Shown here in pieces: positions 1 through 8,494 of a DNA stretch of 28,797 nt; within the stretch, counting starts at the first letter, position 1, and each line of letters begins with the position of its first letter. Origin of the DNA: Magnetococcales bacterium. GTDB taxonomy: Bacteria; Pseudomonadota; Magnetococcia; Magnetococcales; Magnetaquicoccaceae. The stretch spans positions 22,014 to 50,810 of the forward strand of contig JADGCE010000003.1 of assembly GCA_015229095.1 (NCBI GenBank), written 5' to 3'. The notes beneath the pieces are model-generated. The model had not been told where the DNA came from and ran no database searches. It worked only from the letters and a program-made list of their open reading frames with translations. The translations under genes were made by a program, and so were the position numbers.

Positions 1-1127
1 GGCAGCAAAATAACCTGCTGCACGGGCGAGTTGGCCAGGCTCTCCACCAGGGGTGTATAGTCGAACCCCCGCTCTTTGCCGCCAACGATCAGGGTGGCAA
101 CCTGGGGGAAAAAAGCCTGCAACGCCGCAATCGTCGCCTCGGGCGCCGTGGAAATGGCGTCGTTGATCCAACGAATTCCCCCATGCTCCCCCAGATCCGC
201 CAACCGATAGGGCAACCCCGTAAACCGCGTCAATACCCGTTGCAGAAGATCGGGCTTTACCCCAAACAGCTCAGCCACCGCCAGCACCGCACAACTGTTT
301 TCCCGGTTGTGCCGGCCCGGCAGCCGCATCCCGTCATCGCTGAACAGCCGCTCTTTTCCCCGATAAAACCAGCCATCTGCAAAATGCACCCCCTCTTCCG
401 TATGCAGGATCTCCTGGGCTTGCGCTTTTCGCCCGGCGTGTTGCAACCAGGGCAGGGCGCGGCTGTCGATGCGCAGAACATCATCCACCCGTTGGGTGGT
501 GGCCATGCGCATTTTGGCCTGATAATAGGCTTCCACCGAGCCATGCCAGTCCATATGTTCAGGAAACAGATTTAAAATGACGGCCACGGAGGGCCCCAAA
601 ACCAGATCGGCGCATTGGTAACTGGACATTTCCAGGACGGTGATCGCCTGGCGGTCCAATACCTCCGGCAGATGATCCAGGGCCGCCCGGCCAATATTGC
701 CCAGCAGAACCACGGGCAAGCCCGCTTCCCGCAGGGTTTCGTAGAGAAGGGTGCTGGTGGTGCTCTTGCCTTTGCTGCCGGTAATCCCGATCACGGGCAG
801 GCGGGCCTGTCGCACTTCGGCCAGATAGAGGTTGGTGGAGGTGCTTTGCCCCACGCCCAGGGAATCGGCCAGTTGCCGCACCGGATGGTTCGGAGCAAAA
901 CCCGGTGAGCGGATCAAAACATCCAACCCTTGCAGCCCTTGTGCAGACTCCTCTTCCGACCAACAGGAGAGCTCTCCGAATGTGGCGGCGGGGAGGAACG
1001 GTTTGTCTGTAAACAGATGGATGGGAGCCCTGTGGCCAGCCCGACGCAGGGCGGCCAGCAGCGCGGTTCCCTCCACGCCCAAACCCAGAATGCCGATGCG
1101 GCGATCAATGAGTTCGCAGATACGCAT
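1..1127 (-). CDS. murD2: UDP-MurNAc-L-Ala--L-Glu ligase, MurD2 type (partial)
   Basis: Mur ligase of cytoplasmic peptidoglycan precursor synthesis; about 375 residues are visible and the C-terminus runs off the left edge. The frame is open from the ATG at 1127. A Rossmann-like GILGLGVEG lies at residues 12-20. The ATP-binding loop GITGSKGKST is at 114-123, and NLFPEHMDWHG lies near residue 185. Ordinary MurD usually reads GTNGKST at the loop; the GSKGKST loop and the PEHMDWHG block match what I recall of MurD2, which attaches L-Glu rather than D-Glu. The start overlaps the end of murL by 23 bases, and GGAGG sits 10 bases before the ATG inside murL. Placement directly after murL is the strongest argument for MurD2 over MurD. 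The substrate chirality is inferred from context, not visible in the sequence. Confidence 0.85.
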   Translation of the reverse strand, partial: MRICELIDRRIGILGLGVEGTALLAALRRAGHRAPIHLFTDKPFLPAATFGELSCWSEEESAQGLQGLDVLIRSPGFAPNHPVRQLADSLGVGQSTSTNLYLAEVRQARLPVIGITGSKGKSTTSTLLYETLREAGLPVVLLGNIGRAALDHLPEVLDRQAITVLEMSSYQCADLVLGPSVAVILNLFPEHMDWHGSVEAYYQAKMRMATTQRVDDVLRIDSRALPWLQHAGRKAQAQEILHTEEGVHFADGWFYRGKERLFSDDGMRLPGRHNRENSCAVLAVAELFGVKPDLLQRVLTRFTGLPYRLADLGEHGGIRWINDAISTAPEATIAALQAFFPQVATLIVGGKERGFDYTPLVESLANSPVQQVILL

Positions 1128-2466
1128 CAAGACGTGACCTCCAGAGTTCCGAAAGGGTCGATTCCGTGCCGGGTGTTATCTGCTCCTGCCAGAGGGAAGC
1201 GGGGTCTGTCACCAGAGGGCGCACCGAGGTCTCATACCAGCCCTGTACCGGTGTGTTCGCCAATCTGCCTTGCTGCTCCAGGTGGGAGAGGGCCGCCAAC
1301 ACCTCCTCCGGGGTGCCCACGCATTCAAACGGTTTGTGACCACGCACACCCGCCAACGCTTCCAGGGTCGGTAATTGGGCGGCATCGGCCAGCAGGTTGT
1401 CTCCGAAAATGGTGTGCAGCCGACTCTCCCCCAAATGGGGGGCCATCATCAAATAGACGAAAAGACATTTGGGGCACTTGCCACACCAGCGGGGCGTCTG
1501 GCCGGTATGGGTCAATTGAAAATTGGCATTGCAGGAGGTGAAACAGTTGAAATAGCGCATGCGCCGCGCAAACAGTCCACAGATGGCCAGTTCACTCAAC
1601 GGGCGCAGCAGGCTGAAATAGTCGGGTGCGTTGACAAACTGTTGCCGGTGCAGGTGTTGGAAAGCCTGCTCGAAGGCCAGCCCTTTGCTCCATTGGTGGT
1701 TGATCTCCAGATCATGCCAAACCAGATTGCCGTATGAAGCGGTGCGTTCGTTGGAGGCAACCACCCCGCGATAGCCCCCCACCAGGGCGACCAACAGGCT
1801 GATAAAGGCGATACAGGCTGAAATGGGAATGTGGCCGTTATAGGCCCCCGCTGCGTTGAGGGCGAACAGTTTGGCATCCAGGCGACGTTTGACCACCCGG
1901 TGCGGCGCGCCAAAAGCTGCGGCCAACCGCATGATCCAGGGGGCCGATCCCAGGGAGAAGAGATCGACCGGGACTCCCGACTCTTGAATGATTTCATGGG
2001 AGACAGCCGAATCCTTGCCACCTCCTATCAACAGCAGCACCCGTTCGGTGGTGGGTTCCGGCAGCACGATGGCGGCACGATCTCCCTCCTGCCAGGGGAA
2101 CACCACCCGCCCACGGGGGTCCAGCCCATTGCGATAAAAAAACTCTCCCAGACCAAAGGTATACAGTTGTTCCCAAAAGGCGGCCTCCTGTCGGTTCAAG
2201 GGGTCGCCATGCACAACCATCTCCCGGGGACAACAGGATTTGTAGTACGAAATACCCAGCATCAGGTGAATGTTGCGCAACGCCTGTGCGACCGCCGGTT
2301 GCAGCGGATCCGGGGCAGGCAAGGCCGTAGGCCAATCCAGCTGCTCTTCAAAATCGATCGGGGTCAGATGATCGCTGGACAAACGGTAATAGAAGCGTGC
2401 CGAGTGGCCACGGCTTTCAAAGTGCAAAAACTCAAACCGCTGGAAATCAGAATGGATCGCGCCCAT
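1105..2466 (-). CDS. murL: UDP-MurNAc-L-Ala-L-Glu epimerase MurL
   Basis: A 453-residue protein that I recognise as MurL, the enzyme described in Xanthomonas oryzae. It epimerises the terminal L-Glu of UDP-MurNAc-L-Ala-L-Glu to D-Glu using ATP, so peptidoglycan can be built without glutamate racemase. A PP-loop-like nucleotide motif GGGKDS lies at residues 148-153, which fits a reaction that adenylates the substrate. A cysteine cluster (C308, C312, C328, C331, C334) suggests a bound metal. SNERTASYGN near 238-247 and HDLEINHQWSKG near 251-262 look like conserved substrate-site blocks. The ATG at 2466 is two bases after the Nudix stop; an upstream in-frame ATG at 2652 would overlap the Nudix gene by 184 bases and is rejected. 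murD2 follows with a 23-base overlap, so the two are probably translated together. Confidence 0.85.
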   Translation of the reverse strand: MGAIHSDFQRFEFLHFESRGHSARFYYRLSSDHLTPIDFEEQLDWPTALPAPDPLQPAVAQALRNIHLMLGISYYKSCCPREMVVHGDPLNRQEAAFWEQLYTFGLGEFFYRNGLDPRGRVVFPWQEGDRAAIVLPEPTTERVLLLIGGGKDSAVSHEIIQESGVPVDLFSLGSAPWIMRLAAAFGAPHRVVKRRLDAKLFALNAAGAYNGHIPISACIAFISLLVALVGGYRGVVASNERTASYGNLVWHDLEINHQWSKGLAFEQAFQHLHRQQFVNAPDYFSLLRPLSELAICGLFARRMRYFNCFTSCNANFQLTHTGQTPRWCGKCPKCLFVYLMMAPHLGESRLHTIFGDNLLADAAQLPTLEALAGVRGHKPFECVGTPEEVLAALSHLEQQGRLANTPVQGWYETSVRPLVTDPASLWQEQITPGTESTLSELWRSRLDAYLRTH

Positions 2467-2468
2467 GC

Positions 2469-2891
2469 TCAACCCTGTTCTTCCCAATGGTCCGGCAGTC
2501 GTTGCAACAATGCCTGCAGAGCGGGTTCTTCGATCCGTCGCATGGCCTCCTCCCAATCCACCCAGGCGCGCTGGCGAAAATCTTCCAGCCAACTGTCCAA
2601 CACCTCTGTCACACGGAGGACAAACACCTGCACATTGCAGATATCCCCCCATTTTTTATAGTGGAAGGTGCCCAACGTGCCGGGCAGCAGCACCCCCACC
2701 ACCCCCGCTTCCTCCAGGGCCTCCTTGGCGGCAGAATCTGCCGGGGAGAGATCGGCCTCGATAATTCCTTTCGGAATGATCCAGCGTTTCCCGCTCCTGG
2801 ATGTGATCATTAACACTTTCAGTTGATTGCCCTGTTGGCGTACCGGCACCACCGCCGACTGCTCATAATAATAATCCGCCTGCTCCCGCAT
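2469..2891 (-). CDS. Nudix hydrolase
   Basis: A small (140-residue) soluble Nudix-fold protein that would hydrolyse a nucleoside diphosphate linked to another moiety; the substrate cannot be read from the sequence. The Nudix box spans about residues 42-64, starting GIIEADL and ending KEALEEAG. The usual REUXEE core has Lys in place of Arg (KEALEE), a conservative change. The preceding strand RWIIPKG is typical of the branch that includes diadenosine and diphosphoinositol polyphosphate hydrolases, but that is only a loose resemblance. The ATG at 2891 lies two bases after the recJ stop, and murL starts two bases after this stop, so it is embedded in the operon. The longer reading back to 3122 lies inside recJ and is rejected. 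Confidence 0.85.
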   Translation of the reverse strand: MREQADYYYEQSAVVPVRQQGNQLKVLMITSRSGKRWIIPKGIIEADLSPADSAAKEALEEAGVVGVLLPGTLGTFHYKKWGDICNVQVFVLRVTEVLDSWLEDFRQRAWVDWEEAMRRIEEPALQALLQRLPDHWEEQG

Positions 2892-2893
2892 TT

Positions 2894-4660
2894 TCACACC
2901 CCTTTGCCTGTTGGTCGAGCATCCTTGAGCACCATTTGCACGCTTTCCCGCTCCCGATAACGGTTGATTGTACAACTGCCGATTACATCCAGTCGCCCCG
3001 TCGCCGAACGCAATCCTTCCCCCAACGCTCCCGGCCAGACCTGGAAGGCGATGGCATCCAGGGTGTTGTCCTGGGTGTCGGCCAGTATACACTTGACATG
3101 ACGCTCTTTCAGCAGACGGCAATCCATGATCCGCACATTTTCCAACAACAACAGCGGTTCCGGATTGCCTTGCCCGAAAGGCTGCAGTCGCTCCAGTTGT
3201 TTGACCAGGGCCCAGTCCAATGTTCCCAGGGGTATTGTCCCGTCATAATGCAGGATCGGGTCGAACAGACCCGGCTGAAACTGCTCTGCCACGGCACGAT
3301 CAAAGATCTCTGTAAAGGCCGGCAGATGATGCTGTTCCAAACTCAATCCGGCGGCGGCTTGGTGGCCCCCATAGGCCTTCAACAAGGGGGCGGCGCTTTC
3401 AATGGCGGCCAACAGATTCACCCCAGGGATGGAACGCCCGGAGCCCTTGCCCTGGCCCTGCTCATCCAGGGCCACGACAATCACCGGTCGGTATAATTTT
3501 TCTGCCAGTCGGGAGGCCACCACGCCGATGACGCCGGGGTGCCACCCCTGTTGCGCCACCACGATGCCAAACCGATCGGCGACCCCCCCCATCTCTGTCA
3601 CCGCGCGCAGCGCCTCACGCAGCATCCCCTCTTCCAAACCTTGACGCTCCCGATTGTAGCCTTCCAATTCGGCAGCCAGGGTGTCGGCATAGGCTTTATC
3701 CTCTGTGGTCAACAACTCGACCCCCAGCATGCCCCGATGCAGACGGCCTCCGGCATTGATGCGCGGTCCCAGTTGAAACGCCACTTGTCCGGCCCGCAAC
3801 CCTCCAGAGAGACGCGCAACCTCTTTCAGGGCATGCACGCCCACAGAGCGGGACTCAGAGGCCACCCGCAAGCCGTGGGTGACCAGAATACGGTTCACGC
3901 CGGTCAAACTGGCCACATCGGCGATGGTGCCGATGGCCACCAGATCCAGCCATTGTTTTAAATCCGGTTCGGGCCGGGAGGGCTGAAACCAGCCCTGTTG
4001 CCGCAGGCCCCGATTCAACGCCACGATCAGATAAAAAGCCACCCCCACGCCTGCCATGTTTTTGTGGGGGAAGGGATCATCCGGGCGATTGGGATTGATC
4101 AGGGCAAAGGCGGGGGGAAAGGGTTCGCGCACCTGGTGGTGATCGGTGACAATGACATCCAGTCCCGCCTGACGGGCAACTTCCAGGGGGGCACATGCGG
4201 TTGCACCACAATCCACGGTGATGACCACCCGCACCCCCTCTGCGGCCAACAGGGTCATGGCCGCACTGTTGGGACCATACCCTTCGGTCAGGCGGTCGGG
4301 AATATAGACCCGCACCGGGATGCCCAAAAGACGAAAATAGCGCACCAACAGGGCAGAGGAGGTGACCCCGTCCACATCATAATCGCCAAAAACGGCGATG
4401 GACTCCCCTTTTTCCACGGCCTGCAACAACCGTTGCACCGCCTTTTCCATATCCAACAGATTCAGGGGATCCGGCAACTGTTGCAATCGAGGCTGCAAAA
4501 ACCCCTCCACAGCGGCCTCTCCCTCCAGCCCACGGTTTGCCAGAATGGCTGCCAACAGGGGATGCACAGCCGGCGGTGCGACGGCGTGCCCTGCGGCGCT
4601 GCGCACCGGACTTCGGGGTTTCCACACCTTGCCGGAAAAGGAGAGAGGGGTATCGGTCAT
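2894..4660 (-). CDS. recJ: Single-stranded-DNA-specific exonuclease RecJ
   Basis: A 588-residue DHH-superfamily 5'-to-3' single-strand exonuclease of RecF-pathway recombination, mismatch repair and base excision repair; cytoplasmic. Visible motifs are DYDVDG (residues 93-98, motif I), a motif II region ITVDCGA near 147-153, the DHH triad TDHHQ at 172-176, and, in the DHHA1/C-terminal part, GPRINAGGR and GSGRSIPGVNL. Length fits the family. The start is the ATG at 4660, which overlaps the stop of the preceding gene as ATGA; the much longer reading to 5137 lies inside that gene and encodes nothing recJ-like. It belongs to the same tightly spaced minus-strand unit as the kinase and mur genes, although no functional link between RecJ and the cell-wall enzymes is known to me. 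Confidence 0.95.
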   Translation of the reverse strand: MTDTPLSFSGKVWKPRSPVRSAAGHAVAPPAVHPLLAAILANRGLEGEAAVEGFLQPRLQQLPDPLNLLDMEKAVQRLLQAVEKGESIAVFGDYDVDGVTSSALLVRYFRLLGIPVRVYIPDRLTEGYGPNSAAMTLLAAEGVRVVITVDCGATACAPLEVARQAGLDVIVTDHHQVREPFPPAFALINPNRPDDPFPHKNMAGVGVAFYLIVALNRGLRQQGWFQPSRPEPDLKQWLDLVAIGTIADVASLTGVNRILVTHGLRVASESRSVGVHALKEVARLSGGLRAGQVAFQLGPRINAGGRLHRGMLGVELLTTEDKAYADTLAAELEGYNRERQGLEEGMLREALRAVTEMGGVADRFGIVVAQQGWHPGVIGVVASRLAEKLYRPVIVVALDEQGQGKGSGRSIPGVNLLAAIESAAPLLKAYGGHQAAAGLSLEQHHLPAFTEIFDRAVAEQFQPGLFDPILHYDGTIPLGTLDWALVKQLERLQPFGQGNPEPLLLLENVRIMDCRLLKERHVKCILADTQDNTLDAIAFQVWPGALGEGLRSATGRLDVIGSCTINRYRERESVQMVLKDARPTGKGV

Positions 4661-5829
4661 GAGAGACCACACAGGGACCAAAACTGGGCAGGATTCAACA
4701 CGGGCCCCACCCCTGGTTGGCCCCGATGCCAAAAGCGCCGTTTTCGTACCAGGCTGCGACCGCGTGCCATCACCCAGGGGATGGTTTTTTCTGTGGTCGA
4801 TACGGCATCCAGGTCGGCAATCAACAGCTGCTCTGCCGTTTGGGCCAACGGTTCCAGCAACTGATCGTTGATACGCTGCAACAGGGCGTGACGCTCCTCC
4901 AGCAGACCATGCCGGGCCAAAACGGCGGGAAGAGAGAGATGGAGCAATACCACCCCTGTGGTCATGGCTTGGCAGATCTCTGCAACCAGGGGGGTAAAAT
5001 CCTTCTCTTCGTCCAACCAGGCCAGACGATAGCCTTTGGCCCGCGCCAGGCCCGCCACCACCGGTTGTGCCGTCCAGCAACAGCCCACCTCGGCATGGCG
5101 CACCGGCATGCCCCCCATGCCACTTCCCACACCCCACATCCAGGGCGTGTTCAGGGAGACGCGCCCCGCCTGTTGCCGACGCTGATTGACCGGATGGCGG
5201 ACCAGAATGAGTTGTCCAACCGTCAACAGGGGCAACAGGGTGGCGGCATAGGCGCCGGATGGGGAGCGCGTCCGAAACGAGTCTCCTTCCAGGGTGTCCA
5301 ATGGCTGGCTCCGTACCACAGCCGGGGGGGGGAGAGAGGCGTCGCGGGACAACACAAAATATCTCCCTCCGGCCGGACCCCAGCGTGCCGGGGGGCTGTT
5401 TTCTGGTTTATGGATCTGCGTGGGGGGGTACAACAACCAACCCGCCTCCTGCCAATCGGGCAGGATTGCCTCCAACAATGCCCGACATTCTGCCTCACTC
5501 TGCCCGGTGCGTTCGGGGGAGAGAAAAAGCAGATCATTTTGTTTTTTATACAAGTGGGTAAAACCCAGGCAGCACCAGATGCGCTCCGGATCCGGCCACT
5601 CGCTCCCCGCCTGGTCCGCCAGAGCCAGTGCCGAGGCATAGCCCAAGGGCAGGTCGGCCTGCCCCCCATCTCCCGCTGGCACCCCATGGCCAAACAGATC
5701 AAACAGGGGGGCCGCAGCACAGTGCAGCCGACCCGTGCGACCTGTCGCCGCCAACCGTCTCCATACCGGCATGCTGTCCGGTGCGGCAGGAGTGCTGTCC
5801 AGACCGTCGATCAGAATAAGAACAGGCAC
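4657..5829 (-). CDS. ApgM-like alkaline-phosphatase-superfamily protein, probably degenerate
   Basis: A 390-residue protein with the layout of cofactor-independent phosphoglycerate mutase of the archaeal ApgM type. The N-terminal metal-site motif ILIDGLD is at residues 5-11, followed by the TPAAPDSMPVWRRLAATGRTG stretch. A block WMWGVGSG and a later AKGYRL strand match ApgM spacing. However, the segment that carries the nucleophilic serine in ApgM (usual ANxSxLGYDP) reads ADLPLGYAS near 58-66. The late Asp-His metal motif appears as ADLDAVSTTEK near 338-348 without the His. I therefore infer a non-catalytic or repurposed relative. Start: GTG at 5829, 17 bases after the kinase stop, with GAGGTGG upstream; no other start fits. 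It overlaps recJ by four bases. No membrane segment is seen. Family assignment is moderate. Confidence 0.6.
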   Translation of the reverse strand: MPVLILIDGLDSTPAAPDSMPVWRRLAATGRTGRLHCAAAPLFDLFGHGVPAGDGGQADLPLGYASALALADQAGSEWPDPERIWCCLGFTHLYKKQNDLLFLSPERTGQSEAECRALLEAILPDWQEAGWLLYPPTQIHKPENSPPARWGPAGGRYFVLSRDASLPPPAVVRSQPLDTLEGDSFRTRSPSGAYAATLLPLLTVGQLILVRHPVNQRRQQAGRVSLNTPWMWGVGSGMGGMPVRHAEVGCCWTAQPVVAGLARAKGYRLAWLDEEKDFTPLVAEICQAMTTGVVLLHLSLPAVLARHGLLEERHALLQRINDQLLEPLAQTAEQLLIADLDAVSTTEKTIPWVMARGRSLVRKRRFWHRGQPGVGPVLNPAQFWSLCGLS

Positions 5830-5846
5830 TTAGCCATCCACCTCGC

Positions 5847-7832
5847 TCATGCCTGACGCACCAAACGAAACCCCACCGTGACGGTGGCGTCATTTTCAGC
5901 CATCCGCAACCGGCTGGTGGGCCAACACTCTCTGGCGGCACTGTTGAAGCCGCCACCACGGGCGACCCGCATCTCTCGTGCAGCAGGTCGTTTATCGAAT
6001 CGACTGACGCTCCGCAGCGGTTGACTGGCAGGCACGGCGATCTCTGCCGGGCCTTGCGGGTTGATGCGGGGGCTTTTGCTGTAATAATCCGCCTGGTAAC
6101 GGTCGCTGACCCACTCCCAGACATTGCCCAACATGTCATGGATGCCCCAGGCATTGGCCAATTTTTCACCAATCGGATGGGATTGGCCCCGTGCATTGGC
6201 CCGGCACCAGGCATAGTCGGTCAACAATTCTGTGCCAAACTGCAATGTGGATGGGTGCAACGGTGGCAGATAGGTCGCGCCGGCCCGGGCGGCACACTCC
6301 CACTCCGCCTCGCTGGGCAATCGAAAGGTGTATTGGGTGCCGATCATGCGGCCCAATTTGTCGATAAATTTTTGGGTATCCAGCCAGGTAATCCGTTCCA
6401 CCGGATGGTTGGCCCTGGAATTCATGAACAAACCTGCCGGATAATCCCCCATGATCCGCCGCCATTTACCCCATGTCATCGGATATTTGGCAATCCAGAA
6501 TCCATCCAGCTGCACCGTATGCTCCGGTCCCTCATCCTCTTTCCGATTGGGGTCCGTCCCGGAGGCTCCCATGGTGAAAACCCCGCCAGGAACCCAGACA
6601 AAGGCCATTTTTGTGATCGGTTCTTCCCAGATTTCCCCGGCGTCGCGCTGGGGTGGTGGTGTCACCTCGACGGTGCCACTCTCTTCCCGTGGTGACACAG
6701 CGACCGGGAGGGCTGTCCGGGTCGCCGGGATGATGCGCTGAACCTCACCGGCTTTGGGTGCAACGACTTCAGGAATGGCACAGGCTGCCCGCTCCTGCAC
6801 GACAACGCGGCTGGAAAAAAGGTTCAATGCGGAGATAAATCCACGCCAACTTGTTGTTTTTACAGTTGTTGAACCATCCTCGCACAAGGTGCTGTCCCGG
6901 GTAAGCTGGGTGATGGAGGAGAAAGACGGCGGTTGTACCCCCAGCAGCATGGGACGCCACTCCCGGATGGATTGGGGACGTTCTGTTTCAAGCACTTGCA
7001 AACCTTTGTCCACGGCGTGTAAAAATTCCGGCGTATAACGACCTCTGCCCATCTCTGTCGCCGACGGCAGGGGGTCTGGCGCATTGCGCAAACGGGCGGC
7101 TATCCGAATGCTCGCCTCCAGAGGTCGGCGTCCACTGATGGCGCGGTACAGGACCGCAGACAAGGCATAAATATCGGACCACGGGCCCTGCCGATCTCCT
7201 GTGGAATCATACTGCTCAAAGGGAGAATAGCCCATGCTCAGCAGGCTGGTCATCTGTTCGCCTTGCCCAGCCACCGACTGTCGTGCGGAACCGAAATCCA
7301 GCAAGACCGGTGTTTCATCTTTTTTTCTGAGCAGAATGTTGGCCGGTTTGAGATCCCGGTGGATATAATGCGCCTTGTGCAGGATTTCCAGACCATCCAG
7401 CAGTGCGGGCAACAGGGTCTTGAGCCGGGGCTCATCCAGGGTTGTGTTGCGACGCAACAATTTATCCAGCCCTTCCCCTTCCACATATTCCATGACCATG
7501 TAGGCGGTGTTGCCGCTGCGAAAAAAGCTGATGACCCGGACGATACTCGGATGGTTGAATTGGGCGAGAATTTGCGCCTCTTTCAGAAAACGGTCCAACC
7601 CCCACTCAAAGGTTTTGGCCGCCAGGGGGGAGTTGGGATATACCGCGTTATGGCTGCCCCGGCTGGCATAGGCTGATGGCAAATACTCCTTGATGGCGAC
7701 CCACTGATCGAGGTTGCTGTCTTTGCCCAGATAGGTAATGCCAAAGCCCCCCTTGCCCAGGGTGCTCACAATTTCAAACCAGAGCAGCCTGGTCCCTGGG
7801 GGCAAGGCATCTGCAACGGTATCGTCACTCAT
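5847..7832 (-). CDS. Ser/Thr protein kinase fused to a C-terminal FGE/SUMF1-like domain
   Basis: A 661-residue fusion. The Hanks-type kinase domain covers about residues 18-290: glycine loop GKGGFG (26-31), catalytic lysine K48 in AIKEY, HRDLKPAN (158-165) and DFG (179-181), then SMGYSPFEQY in the activation segment. All key residues are present, so it should be active. A low-complexity linker follows (about 300-395). The C-terminal third (about 400-660) is a formylglycine-generating-enzyme-like domain: VWVPGGVFTMG, FRLPSEAEWECAARAG, NVWEWVSD and VARGGGFNSAARECW, ending in VGFRLVRQA. Only one cysteine lies near the position where true FGE has its catalytic pair, so the domain is probably a ligand or sensor module rather than a sulfatase activator. 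No transmembrane segment is apparent. Start ATG at 7832 overlaps the preceding stop (ATGA). Confidence 0.92.
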   Translation of the reverse strand: MSDDTVADALPPGTRLLWFEIVSTLGKGGFGITYLGKDSNLDQWVAIKEYLPSAYASRGSHNAVYPNSPLAAKTFEWGLDRFLKEAQILAQFNHPSIVRVISFFRSGNTAYMVMEYVEGEGLDKLLRRNTTLDEPRLKTLLPALLDGLEILHKAHYIHRDLKPANILLRKKDETPVLLDFGSARQSVAGQGEQMTSLLSMGYSPFEQYDSTGDRQGPWSDIYALSAVLYRAISGRRPLEASIRIAARLRNAPDPLPSATEMGRGRYTPEFLHAVDKGLQVLETERPQSIREWRPMLLGVQPPSFSSITQLTRDSTLCEDGSTTVKTTSWRGFISALNLFSSRVVVQERAACAIPEVVAPKAGEVQRIIPATRTALPVAVSPREESGTVEVTPPPQRDAGEIWEEPITKMAFVWVPGGVFTMGASGTDPNRKEDEGPEHTVQLDGFWIAKYPMTWGKWRRIMGDYPAGLFMNSRANHPVERITWLDTQKFIDKLGRMIGTQYTFRLPSEAEWECAARAGATYLPPLHPSTLQFGTELLTDYAWCRANARGQSHPIGEKLANAWGIHDMLGNVWEWVSDRYQADYYSKSPRINPQGPAEIAVPASQPLRSVSRFDKRPAAREMRVARGGGFNSAARECWPTSRLRMAENDATVTVGFRLVRQA

Positions 7833-8494
7833 TGTTTGTCCACCTCGTGTGACACAGCGGCCAGGCGGGAGCGCAGGGCTCCGGCCTGATCCAGCAACTC
7901 CTCCTCGGCCAGATCCTCTTCTTCGATATCCAGAAAGGAAATTTTGGCACGTTCCACCTCTTCTCTCAGGGCAACCGGCTGCAGGAGGGCTCCTCCCAAC
8001 CGGTTGTTTTCCTCAGGTTCCCTTCGCTCCCAGGGACGCCCCCGCGCCTGGGCTTGGCAGGCACGCTGCAAGCGTCCCTCCGCGACCTCTTGTTTGAACG
8101 CATGCAGATCCACCGGACGCAGTGAGAGCCTTCTGGCCAATAACTCCTGGCCAACCAGCCACAGTTCGTGCAAAAAACCGATGCCGTTCCTCATGATGAT
8201 GAAAAGTTCAACCAGACGCAGCAGACTGCTTTCTGCCAGGCCCCCCCACCACGCCCGCCAGATCACCCGCCATTTGGGCGGGGAGAGGGGGGTGCGACGG
8301 GGTGAAGAGAGCTCTGCGGTCGCGCCTTTTGCCCCTTGGTTGTGTTCTGCCCTGTGGGCAAAGAGGGCGCTGCGCACCCGAAAGCGCCGGTGCCGATCAT
8401 GGGAGAGCAGAGATCTTCCGGAGCGTCGCCACCAGGCAGAAGAGGCTGCCTGCATGATGCGACGGACTTTTTGTCCTGGTCTGAATCCGTTCAT
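7829..8494 (-). CDS. Unknown basic/acidic bipartite protein, first gene of the kinase operon
   Basis: A 221-residue protein I do not recognise. The first 80 residues are strongly basic (many Arg, little structure expected). A hydrophobic, Trp-rich stretch (about 78-118, containing WWGGLAESSLLRLVELFIIM) could be an amphipathic or membrane-associated helix. The C-terminal 50 residues are acidic and likely helical (DIEEEDLAEEELLDQ). Its stop overlaps the kinase ATG as ATGA, which argues that it is translated and works with the kinase, perhaps as substrate or adaptor; that is inference. Start: ATG at 8494, with only a weak ribosome site. A ten-codon upstream reading frame ends exactly on this start. 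A later ATG at 8455 is possible but has no ribosome site either. Confidence 0.65.
   Translation of the reverse strand: MNGFRPGQKVRRIMQAASSAWWRRSGRSLLSHDRHRRFRVRSALFAHRAEHNQGAKGATAELSSPRRTPLSPPKWRVIWRAWWGGLAESSLLRLVELFIIMRNGIGFLHELWLVGQELLARRLSLRPVDLHAFKQEVAEGRLQRACQAQARGRPWERREPEENNRLGGALLQPVALREEVERAKISFLDIEEEDLAEEELLDQAGALRSRLAAVSHEVDKQ

Noticed and set aside
257..963. Two minus-strand open frames inside the MurD2 region
   Set aside because: They are other-frame shadows; the continuous frame from 1127 to the window edge encodes the Mur ligase with its ATP-binding loop.
3998..4864. 288-residue plus-strand open frame
   Set aside because: It is antisense to recJ and the ApgM-like gene, with shadow-type composition.
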